Assembly (NCBI GenBank): GCA_001708385.1
Contig: CP012388.1
Location: 3,100,001-3,164,000, forward strand
DNA length: 64,000 bases
Source: Flavobacterium psychrophilum
GTDB taxonomy: Bacteria > Bacteroidota > Bacteroidia > Flavobacteriales > Flavobacteriaceae
Direction of reading: 5' to 3'
Under the pieces are notes generated by a model. That model worked only from the letters and a program-made list of their open reading frames with translations, did not search any database and had not been told where the DNA came from. A program made the translations under genes and the position numbers. Positions within the stretch are counted from its first letter, which is position 1; the number at the start of each line of letters is the position of its first letter. Below are positions 56,605 to 64,000 of this stretch, piece by piece.

Positions 56605-58377
56605 ATGTATATGACGAAATTTTATAATAAGATTATTCGATTGTATGAGTTATTATCAAAAGCTTTATTAAACACGAACTATAAGAGTTATGGTTGGAAA
56701 GCAACTAAAAACCTCAATATTTGGGAATATCTAGATATTCCATTTAGTTTTAATTCAGTATACATACTGCAAGGAATAGAACCCTGCATTAGCGATGTCC
56801 AGGGTCTCTTCAGTACGGATCAAATATCCGGAATTGAAATTAATAATTCAAAATGGTCATTTTTATTAAATCTAAAGAATAAAAAGGGACTCGATGTAAA
56901 ATTTTTGTGGGATTTATCAAGATTTCAATTTATAGAATTTTTGCACGAATTTAAACATCCCGAAGATCTACAAAATCACGCGAAAAATAGGTTAGTATTC
57001 TTAAAGTACATCAAAAATTTTAAAAGATTCAACAAGCCTTATTGTGGAGCTAATTGGATGTGTACAATGGATGTGGCGATTAGGGCAGTGAATATATTAT
57101 ACTTAAAGTCATATTACAATACTGTTCAAAATAATGATGATTACAACGAAGAAATAAACGATTTGTTGATAAATCACCTATTTTATATTCGTAAAAATTT
57201 GGAATGGGTTCCGAAAAAAAGAGGTAACCATTATTTATCTAACGTTTGTGGAATTCTTATTCTAGCATCGTCTTTTGATTTGACAAATGACACCAAATTG
57301 CTTCTTGATTTTGCAATTAATCAATTTGTTAAAGAGTTAGAATTACAAGTTAATGAAGATGGATCATATTTTGAAAATTCTACAGGTTATCATCGTTTAT
57401 ATTTAGAAATGCTTTTTTATACATTGATATTTATTGAAGCCTCATCTTTAGAAATTAGGTCATTCTTATTTGAAAGTTTAGAATTAAAATATAAAAAAGG
57501 TGAAAATTTTAAAGAATTTATTGAAATCTACTTTCACCCATTATTACGAAAAGGTATTCTTTTCGCTAAAGCTATAACTTTACCCGATGGTACATTCCAT
57601 CAAATTGGAGACAATGACAGCGGTAGATTTATAAATCGGGATAACGTTTGGGTTGGACAATATAAAGATAAATATTATAATACCAATATCAGAAATTCTT
57701 TTTATTCTGTTATGAGTGACATCGATCTTTATTTAAAAAGATGGTATTTGGATACTTCTACACAATTATTTGATTTGAACTTTTCCCAGCATAAATACAG
57801 CAAGGATTCTCTTGTAAAATTTAATTCTAATAATATCGCTATAAATAATGGCCTAAATTTAGAACGATTTTCTTTTTCTGGATTCGGTCTTTATGGATTT
57901 AGAAATGACAAATTCTATCTCGGGTTTAGATGCGGATTTGATAAAAAAAGTAAAACTGTGCATGCACATGAAGATCAACTTTCATTTGAAATTCATGATG
58001 AAGAAAATGTTAACTTGGTTTATAAGGATAAAGGGAGTTTTACATATACACGCGACATAGGAATGAGAAATTTGTTTAGATCTTCGAAATCTCATTTAGT
58101 TCCCGTATTTTCAGATATTGCGCAAGGGAAAAGTTCTGGAGTTTTCAATTTTGAATATAATGGAGAATTTTATCTAAATAATTTTGCAGAGAATTCAATT
58201 GAAGGCATATGGGTAATTGATGATAGGGTTATATTAAGAGAAATAATTATTGAATCTGATAATGTTGTAATAAATGATTATGTTAACCGGGAAAATATGC
58301 ATTTGGTCAGGCCTAATAGCTGGTCGGGTCAAGGATTAAAATTTTCTCCAGAATATAACGTAAAAATTGACTTATGA
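56605..58377 (+). CDS. Heparinase II/III-family protein without signal peptide
   Basis: 590 residues. An alpha/alpha-toroid (about 100-340) is followed by a beta-sandwich (about 400-590). Active-site candidates match the family order: Asn208-His209 (RGNHYLS), Tyr262-His263 (STGYHR), GDNDSGRF (335-342) and His453/His455 (TVHAHEDQLSFEI). Known relatives are polysaccharide lyases for uronic-acid polymers. The N-terminus MYMTKFYNKIIRLYELLSKA is polar/basic and not a signal peptide, so the protein appears cytoplasmic, which is unusual for a lyase. It lies between the flippase and a glycosyltransferase, overlapping the latter by 4 bp. Confidence 0.83.
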   Translation: MYMTKFYNKIIRLYELLSKALLNTNYKSYGWKATKNLNIWEYLDIPFSFNSVYILQGIEPCISDVQGLFSTDQISGIEINNSKWSFLLNLKNKKGLDVKFLWDLSRFQFIEFLHEFKHPEDLQNHAKNRLVFLKYIKNFKRFNKPYCGANWMCTMDVAIRAVNILYLKSYYNTVQNNDDYNEEINDLLINHLFYIRKNLEWVPKKRGNHYLSNVCGILILASSFDLTNDTKLLLDFAINQFVKELELQVNEDGSYFENSTGYHRLYLEMLFYTLIFIEASSLEIRSFLFESLELKYKKGENFKEFIEIYFHPLLRKGILFAKAITLPDGTFHQIGDNDSGRFINRDNVWVGQYKDKYYNTNIRNSFYSVMSDIDLYLKRWYLDTSTQLFDLNFSQHKYSKDSLVKFNSNNIAINNGLNLERFSFSGFGLYGFRNDKFYLGFRCGFDKKSKTVHAHEDQLSFEIHDEENVNLVYKDKGSFTYTRDIGMRNLFRSSKSHLVPVFSDIAQGKSSGVFNFEYNGEFYLNNFAENSIEGIWVIDDRVILREIIIESDNVVINDYVNRENMHLVRPNSWSGQGLKFSPEYNVKIDL

Positions 58378-59447
58378 AAGTAGTACATATAGGTATACAT
58401 TATAACCCTTCCAGAGGGGGGGGGAATTTGAGGAATTCAAGATTGATAAAAGAATCGGCTTACCTTACGCCAAATGACGATATATATATAATATCATACG
58501 ATTATAAGATAGCGTTTATAAATACAATACCAAATGTACATGTCTATATCTCCAATAATGTTTTTAAACAACTCTATTATCTAATAAAGCTATGTTTAAC
58601 TAATAAAGTAGATATTATACACTGCCACAACCCTAGGTTGTTCTTCCTTGTTTCGCTCTTGCAATTTAAGGCAAAACTTATTTTAGAACTGCATAGTTTT
58701 CAAATTCTCTCAGGGATTAAACAGAAAATGTTTGCATTAACCTTGCATAAAGCTCACAAAATTTTTGTGCTTGGTAAATACGGACGGGATCTATTGATGA
58801 AAAACTACAATATTTGCCATGAAAAAATCTCTATAATACCTAATGGTTTTACAGTGACAGGTTCACAAACGTATGTCAATAACGAACGTAGAATTAAAGT
58901 TGTCTCATATATCGGATCGTTTTATGAATGGCAAGGTGTTTACAATTTTGTTGAAGCCGTCAAAATTTTTTTAAAAAAATATAATGACGACAATGTCAGG
59001 TTTTTAATGGTAGGAGCAGGCGTTGAGTTTGAAAATGTTAAAAAAAAGATAACTCAATATAATCTGGAAGCCAAGATTATTTTGACGGGGCATGTTAGTC
59101 CTGACGATATAGAAGGATATTGGAAAGATACTGATATATTTGTAATTCCCCGACCTTCTACTCAGGCAACAGAATCTACTGTGCCGCTTAAAATTATGGA
59201 GGCATTTTCGTATGGAAAGTTTATTATCGGTTCCGATGTAAAAGGGGTTAGTGAACATATTAGTAATAATTATAATGGATTGCTTTATAGTCATAAGGAT
59301 TTAAATATGTTGGCTGATAAAATATATATTTCGGTTACAGATAATGATTTATACGACAATATTTGTCAAAATTCGATTCGATATTGTAAAGAGTTATTGT
59401 CTTGGGAAAGTGTGGCTAAATTAGTTTTGGAAAATTATAAAGAGTAG
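58374..59447 (+). CDS. GT4-type glycosyltransferase with a poly-G tract
   Basis: 357 residues, GT-B fold. The N-domain has HYNPSRGGGNLRNSRLI and DIIHCHNPRLF. The C-domain (GT4) starts around VVSYIGSFYEWQGVYNF and has the donor-site region ESTVPLKIMEAFSYGK, where the usual first Glu of EX7E aligns with Ser (a Glu is one residue earlier). Codons 15-17 are three GGG in a row, giving a G9 run at 58416-58424. Overlaps the previous gene by ATGA; 2 bp before the polymerase gene. Sugar specificity unknown. Confidence 0.87.
   Translation: MKVVHIGIHYNPSRGGGNLRNSRLIKESAYLTPNDDIYIISYDYKIAFINTIPNVHVYISNNVFKQLYYLIKLCLTNKVDIIHCHNPRLFFLVSLLQFKAKLILELHSFQILSGIKQKMFALTLHKAHKIFVLGKYGRDLLMKNYNICHEKISIIPNGFTVTGSQTYVNNERRIKVVSYIGSFYEWQGVYNFVEAVKIFLKKYNDDNVRFLMVGAGVEFENVKKKITQYNLEAKIILTGHVSPDDIEGYWKDTDIFVIPRPSTQATESTVPLKIMEAFSYGKFIIGSDVKGVSEHISNNYNGLLYSHKDLNMLADKIYISVTDNDLYDNICQNSIRYCKELLSWESVAKLVLENYKE
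58416..58424 (+). repeat. G9 homopolymer within a glycosyltransferase gene
   Basis: Nine consecutive G in an AT-rich gene, 42 bp after the start codon, encoding Gly15-Gly17 with the otherwise rare GGG codon. Gain or loss of one G would shift the frame early in the protein. Confidence 0.85.
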
Positions 59448-59449
59448 AG

Positions 59450-60772
59450 ATGATATTAGAATATACATTTTTTTTAGCTATTATTTTAATTACATTTCTT
59501 GCTAATAAGCTGACCGGTTTTTTAAACTTAAGATACCCCACTATTCCTGGGTTTTATTTTATATGGTTTTTATTGATGGTTACTACATTATTGCAGCCAC
59601 TGGAAATAGAAATGCATAATACTGCACCAGGATACACTATTTTTTTATTAGCATTATTTTCACATGCTTTCTTTTTTCTATTGGGGTTGACGTTTGGATA
59701 TAATAGACGCATTGTTAAAAGCAAAGTTATTTCCGAAAATGTTGCCGAGAATGTTTTTCTTTTTAAGGAAAAAAAAGTTGTTAAAATATTATCTTTGATC
59801 TCAATAGGCTTATTTCTACATGCTCTTGTTTCTGTTCAGAAGATACCGATTTTGGAAATCCTTAAGGCTGGCGCAGATGAATCGTTGGCTGCAGATGCTA
59901 CTGTCAGTAAAGAAGCTCTATTTAAAGGTGATATTGGACTAAATAATTATATTTGGAATTTAAATAGGCAAATTTTTTTCCCAATAGTAATCATTTATTA
60001 TTTCAGTTTATATTTTTTAAATAGAAGCAAAAAAAACCTAATATGGTTTTTATGTTTTCTGATTGTCGGTATTATAAATAATAGTATAAGTGGTTCATTA
60101 GCACCTGTGGCATTAATTTTTTTGATGTTAGGTGTTACTTTTATATACCTTTCTAAAAAAGTTAGAATAAAGCATTTTGTTTTGTTGTTTATTAGTTCTC
60201 TTGCTTTCCCTATCCTAATTGATTTTATCGCATCTGATAGAAGTTTTATTGATTCTGCTGAAGTTACAATTACTAAAACAGTGTATCGATTTTCGGGCGA
60301 GACTTTTAAAAGATCCATTGATTATTTTAACGTTTATGGAGTTAGTGAAGATTTTTTAGGAGGAAGGACTCATAAAATATTTACATATTTTTCAGGAGAA
60401 GATTATTTTAACGTATCTAATCACATTTTTATAAAAAACTTACCTGAACGCAAACTGGTATATGCTTCTACGGGGCATCAAAATGCTCATTTTATATGCT
60501 ATTTATATTCAGATTTTGGCTATATGGGAGTAGTTGTTGGATCTTTAGTGATGGGATATGTTCTAGCTAAATTTCAGTTGTTTTGTACTGATAAAGTAAG
60601 AGATAAAATTTCATTTTCAGCGTATGTAATTTTGGTATCATTATTTTGGAAGCTAATGGGTGTACATCCTTTCACCATCTTGTTTTCACACGGAGCAATC
60701 TTATTGTTGTTTTTAGTCAATTTCTTGTATAAAAGATATAGGAAGTATGGCGGCATATCATTTAAATTATGA
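59450..60772 (+). CDS. wzy: Wzy-type repeat-unit polymerase
   Basis: 440 residues with about 11 to 12 hydrophobic helices and a large polar loop (about 260-350), the layout of O-antigen polymerases (oligosaccharide repeat unit polymerase family). Primary sequence is very variable in this family, so assignment rests on topology, AT-rich composition and place among wzx and glycosyltransferases. It would link repeat units on the periplasmic side. Overlaps the next gene by 4 bp. Confidence 0.8.
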   Translation: MILEYTFFLAIILITFLANKLTGFLNLRYPTIPGFYFIWFLLMVTTLLQPLEIEMHNTAPGYTIFLLALFSHAFFFLLGLTFGYNRRIVKSKVISENVAENVFLFKEKKVVKILSLISIGLFLHALVSVQKIPILEILKAGADESLAADATVSKEALFKGDIGLNNYIWNLNRQIFFPIVIIYYFSLYFLNRSKKNLIWFLCFLIVGIINNSISGSLAPVALIFLMLGVTFIYLSKKVRIKHFVLLFISSLAFPILIDFIASDRSFIDSAEVTITKTVYRFSGETFKRSIDYFNVYGVSEDFLGGRTHKIFTYFSGEDYFNVSNHIFIKNLPERKLVYASTGHQNAHFICYLYSDFGYMGVVVGSLVMGYVLAKFQLFCTDKVRDKISFSAYVILVSLFWKLMGVHPFTILFSHGAILLLFLVNFLYKRYRKYGGISFKL

Positions 60773-61926
60773 AACATAAAATTAAAATATTAGTTCTTTA
60801 CCAAGTAATCATGCACTATAGGTTGCCATTTTATGAGCACATTGATGGTGATAGTGAATACGAGTTCTGCCTTTTATTCGGCAGGGGAAAAGAGGGTAGC
60901 AAGCTTGTAAATACAAATCAGGAATTTAGATTTAAAAACAAGAAATTATTTGATTTTAGAATTCCGCTTAAAACAGCAAATGGAGAAGCATACATACCTG
61001 TAAGCCCCTTTTTGTTTTTTCACCTGATAGTAAAATCGCCACAAATTATTTTTTCAGAAGGTTCGTCATCAATAGTTAATTCCTCAATAGCATTTATATA
61101 TGCTAAGATCTTTAGGAAAAAATTTGTCTGGTGGAGTTTGGGAATGCTGGAAGGAAGAACATATAGCGGATTACGAAAATGGCTAAATAAATGGGAAAAG
61201 GTGATTGAAAATAACAGTGATGCTATTTTTACTTATAGTTCTAAAGGGCGGGATTACTTTCTGAGCCGTGGCGTAGAGATGGAAAAGATTTTTGTAGGGG
61301 TGAATGTCATAGATACAGATAAGAAACTTAAGGAAATTGAAAGATACAGAAATGTAGAATTTTCTTTTCCATACCAAGACAAGTTTAATTTGGTTTTCAT
61401 AGGATCAATCACGTCAGAAAAAAATCTTGAATTGTTGATTGATGTAGTTAAAAGATTTAATCTCGTGTATAAAGATGTTGGAATGCTTCACATTATTGGT
61501 GACGGAAAGTATCTGACTGTGATTGATAAATATATCAAAGACAATAATGTTGCTGATAGCATTTTATTACATGGACGTATAAATGAAGGCGCTAGTAAAA
61601 TATTAAGCAAATGTGATGTTATGGTTTTACCTGGACTTGGAGGACTTGCTATCGTAGAGGCTATGCTTAATAACTTGCCTGTTATAACAGGTAGGGCAGA
61701 TGGAACGGAATATGATTTAGTGGATGATTCAAACGGCTTTATTATTGAAACGATAAATGAGCAGTCCCTATTTGAAAAAATCGAATTTTTATATCTAAAC
61801 GAAGATGTCCGCCAATCGATGGGTCTTAAATCGTTTGAAAGAATAACTAAGGAATTTAGTTTTTCTAAATACTATAGTAAGTTTAAAGAAGCAATTAATT
61901 ACGCATTATGGCGCCACCAGTATTAA
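60769..61926 (+). CDS. GT-B glycosyltransferase (GT4-like)
   Basis: 385 residues. N-domain opening KIKILVLYQVIMHYRLPFYE, a start seen in several capsule transferases; C-domain with NLVFIGSITSEKNLELLIDV, DKYIKDNNVADSILLHGRIN and donor-site PGLGGLAIVEAMLNNLPVI, in which the second Glu of EX7E is present and the first is replaced by Gly, a recurrent variant. The 3' end overlaps the acetyltransferase start by 19 bp. Confidence 0.87.
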   Translation: MKHKIKILVLYQVIMHYRLPFYEHIDGDSEYEFCLLFGRGKEGSKLVNTNQEFRFKNKKLFDFRIPLKTANGEAYIPVSPFLFFHLIVKSPQIIFSEGSSSIVNSSIAFIYAKIFRKKFVWWSLGMLEGRTYSGLRKWLNKWEKVIENNSDAIFTYSSKGRDYFLSRGVEMEKIFVGVNVIDTDKKLKEIERYRNVEFSFPYQDKFNLVFIGSITSEKNLELLIDVVKRFNLVYKDVGMLHIIGDGKYLTVIDKYIKDNNVADSILLHGRINEGASKILSKCDVMVLPGLGGLAIVEAMLNNLPVITGRADGTEYDLVDDSNGFIIETINEQSLFEKIEFLYLNEDVRQSMGLKSFERITKEFSFSKYYSKFKEAINYALWRHQY

Positions 61927-62363
61927 TATATAGAATCGGCAATTGGTTTCATAGAAATCGAATGAAGCCTGTAGGGAAATTTTTCTCATTTTTAAACAGA
62001 TTTTTATTTTCTGTATGGCTTCCGTCTTCTGCGCAGATAGGCGAAAATTTCAAAATCGGTTACTGGGGACTAGGGGTTGTTATTCATTCCAATACAGTTA
62101 TTGGCGATAACGTAACTATTGCTCAAAATGTAACTATTGGAAGAAATTTTGGAGATAAGCGTGTACCTGTTGTTGGAGATAACGTATATATTGGAACGGG
62201 TTCAGTTATTTTTGGAGAGATAAAAATCGGTAACAATGTTATAGTGGGCTCAAATTCGCTTATTAATAAAGATATCCCGGATAATTGTACAGCCGTAGGA
62301 AACCCGATGAAGATCATTCAGCAAAATCGATCGGTCAAATATTATGAAATTGACCAGTTGTAA
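61908..62363 (+). CDS. Serine acetyltransferase-like hexapeptide O-acetyltransferase
   Basis: 151 residues. It consists almost entirely of left-handed beta-helix hexapeptide repeats (VIHSNTVIGDNVTIAQNVTI, VGDNVYIGTGSVIFGEIKIG) and ends IPDNCTAVGNPMKII. It lacks the helical N-terminal domain of CysE, so it is more likely a sugar O-acetyltransferase for the polysaccharide than a cysteine biosynthetic enzyme. The start inside the preceding gene implies tight coupling. Confidence 0.83.
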   Translation: MAPPVLIYRIGNWFHRNRMKPVGKFFSFLNRFLFSVWLPSSAQIGENFKIGYWGLGVVIHSNTVIGDNVTIAQNVTIGRNFGDKRVPVVGDNVYIGTGSVIFGEIKIGNNVIVGSNSLINKDIPDNCTAVGNPMKIIQQNRSVKYYEIDQL

Positions 62364-62404
62364 TTTTTTGTGCTATACATATATTAATTCCAAAATAACA
62401 CAAT

Positions 62405-64000
62405 TTGAATAAGTTAGTGCAGGTTATACAGCTTTTAAAAAACATGGGACCACGGTATGTGGCTTACCGTGTTTTTCATGAACTGGAAAAAAGACTGGGA
62501 GTACTTAAACGAAAGCATAAGGCGAGTCCTGCTTCAAAAAACTTTATATTACTGTCAGACTGGCGTAATTTAAACTCAAGGTTTCTTGTCGGCGCTAAGG
62601 AAGAAATTGGATTTCCTAAGTATCAGGATGAAAATCTAGAGCAGGCGTCTCAGAAAATACTAAATGGGGAAATACGATTTTTTAGTCATGAATGGATAAA
62701 ACTAGGAAAGGATTATGACTGGATTACTAATCCTGATAATGGATTTAAGTATGACATTTCTAAGCACTGGTCTGAAATACCCGATCTTTCAGTAGAAGCT
62801 GGTGACATAAAATATGTGTGGGAAAAGTCCAGATTTTCCTATTTACTTTCAATAATAAGAAGTGATTATCATTTTAATGAAGATCATTCGGAATATGTGT
62901 TTTCAGAAATTGAAAGCTGGATTGACAGCAATACCGTAAATCAAGGGCCAAATTGGAGATGTAGCCAAGAGATATCACTTAGGGTATTAAACTGGTGTTA
63001 TGCTATTCACTATTATAAAAACTCTAAGGCGTTTACACAGCAACGTTGGGAAAAGATACAGAATACAATTTACTGGTCGTTGGATCATGTTTACAGACAT
63101 ATTAACTTTTCGAGAATTGCGGTAAGAAATAATCACGCTATTACAGAGACGCTTTTACTTTCTTTAAGTAATATTTTGTTTCCGTATATACCTGAAACTA
63201 AAATATGGGCAAAAAGAGGTTCTAGATGGTTTGAACAGGAAATTGGTTACCAAGTGTACAGAGACGGTACATTTTTACAGTTTTCAATGAATTACCATAG
63301 GGTTGTTGTTCAGCTGTTGTCTTTAGGGATTACTGTTAAAGAATTAAATGGTGAAAGATTCTCGGATGTGGTTTATGACAGAGCTTACAAATCCTTAGAT
63401 TTTCTTTACCAATGTCTTGAGGAAAAAAACGGACACCTTCCAAACTATGGATCTAACGATGGAGCGTTGTTCTTTCCTTTGTCATCGACAGATTACAGGG
63501 ATTACAGGCCCCAGCTTAATACATTGCACAAAATATTAACAGGAACACATCTTTACAACGAAGAAACTATACGGGAAGATTCTAAATGGGTATGTGGCAA
63601 CCTGGAAGTAAATCCTGATCGCAAATCTAGTTTACGGAAACATTTTGGTTTTAAATCATACCCCGTAGGAGGGTTCTATATACTTAGGGAAAGTAATTCT
63701 TTTACTTTCATACGATGTGGTAATCATAAAGACAGACCAGCTCATGCAGACAATCTTCATGTTGATATTTGGGTAGATGGTCAAAATGTATTACGCGATT
63801 CTGGGACATATAAGTATAATACTAATAAGGAATTCCAGGATTATTTTACGGGTACATTGTCGCATAATACTGTTGTTGTAGGGGATCATTCGCAAATGCT
63901 GAAAGGTAGCCGCTTTATATGGTATTATTGGTCGCAGGCTTTGAGTGCAAGGTGGACAGAAACAGATGATACTTATGTATTTGAAGGTGAGATAAGCGTG
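62405..64000 (+). CDS. Second heparinase II/III-family protein, 3' end outside window
   Basis: Open frame to the right edge, 532 codons from TTG at 62405 (NKLVQVIQLLKNMGPRYVAY), with an in-frame ATG 13 codons later as alternative. Same fold order as the gene at 56605: helical toroid with WRCSQEISLRVLNWCYA, Asn243-His244 (RNNHAI), Tyr297-His298 (SMNYHR), GSNDGALF, then beta domain with His447 (RPAHADNLHVDIWVDG) and SHNTVVVGDHSQ. No signal peptide. The two proteins are clearly distinct in sequence, so this is not a recent duplication. Probably acts on, or modifies, the uronate polymer made here; cell location unresolved. Confidence 0.85.
   Translation, partial: MNKLVQVIQLLKNMGPRYVAYRVFHELEKRLGVLKRKHKASPASKNFILLSDWRNLNSRFLVGAKEEIGFPKYQDENLEQASQKILNGEIRFFSHEWIKLGKDYDWITNPDNGFKYDISKHWSEIPDLSVEAGDIKYVWEKSRFSYLLSIIRSDYHFNEDHSEYVFSEIESWIDSNTVNQGPNWRCSQEISLRVLNWCYAIHYYKNSKAFTQQRWEKIQNTIYWSLDHVYRHINFSRIAVRNNHAITETLLLSLSNILFPYIPETKIWAKRGSRWFEQEIGYQVYRDGTFLQFSMNYHRVVVQLLSLGITVKELNGERFSDVVYDRAYKSLDFLYQCLEEKNGHLPNYGSNDGALFFPLSSTDYRDYRPQLNTLHKILTGTHLYNEETIREDSKWVCGNLEVNPDRKSSLRKHFGFKSYPVGGFYILRESNSFTFIRCGNHKDRPAHADNLHVDIWVDGQNVLRDSGTYKYNTNKEFQDYFTGTLSHNTVVVGDHSQMLKGSRFIWYYWSQALSARWTETDDTYVFEGEISV

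Noticed and set aside
61908..62363. Assignment of the hexapeptide protein as CysE (cysteine biosynthesis)
   Set aside because: It lacks the N-terminal helical domain of CysE, is only 151 residues, and is translationally coupled to a glycosyltransferase in a polysaccharide locus.

Overview
The window is a chromosomal segment of a Bacteroidota bacterium, most likely Flavobacteriaceae and close to Flavobacterium. The evidence is a SusC/RagA-type TonB-dependent receptor, C-terminal type IX secretion (T9SS) sorting domains, near absence of Shine-Dalgarno sequences before start codons, and promoters of the Bacteroidetes form TTTG-N19-TAnnTTTG, most of them followed directly by C. No tRNA, rRNA, CRISPR array, insertion sequence or phage gene was seen.

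Layout. 1-4.3 kb (minus strand): the N-terminal 851 codons of a SusC-like receptor that runs off the left edge, and a BamA/TamA-like outer-membrane protein. 4.4-21.8 kb (plus): rpsL-rpsG-fusA-rpsJ closed by a strong terminator, then a second promoter and one long run rplC to rplQ, including secY, infA, rpmJ (missed by length cut-offs) and rpoA. Structured RNA candidates lie before rpsL, rpsH and rpsD. 21.9-24.5 kb: carA and eno as single-gene units. 24.5-31.9 kb: a TPR sensor kinase and LytTR response regulator, then two tandem T9SS-secreted leucine-rich-repeat proteins. The kinase promoter and the first surface-protein promoter carry the same pair of direct repeats (CAAATTCTAA, 21-bp pitch), each exactly 39 bp before the -7 box. 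This looks like a self-contained sensor-regulator-surface protein circuit and is the observation I rate highest.

32-38.8 kb: citrate synthase; two guanidino-modifying hydrolases (an amidinotransferase/DDAH-like protein and CtlX) followed immediately by an Rrf2-family regulator with four clustered cysteines; then the sulfate-activation and reduction operon cysH-cysD-cysN behind a promoter that overlaps a dyad. 38.8-44.9 kb: mixed housekeeping genes (MarC-like, lipoprotein, pirin-like, CoA-binding, sodium:solute symporter, recR).

45-64 kb: a Wzx/Wzy-type surface polysaccharide locus, open at the right edge. It encodes routes to dTDP-L-rhamnose (rfbBCDA) and, through three nucleotide-sugar dehydrogenases, to UDP-GlcA, probably UDP-GalNAcA, and UDP-ManNAcA. 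It also has a flippase, a polymerase, two glycosyltransferases (one carrying a G9 tract), an O-acetyltransferase, a winged-helix protein with a degenerate nucleotidyltransferase-like domain, and two heparinase II/III-family proteins without signal peptides. Together these predict an acidic, uronate-rich, probably O-acetylated polysaccharide. The 55.2-62.4 kb part is visibly more AT-rich than the sugar-nucleotide genes before it.
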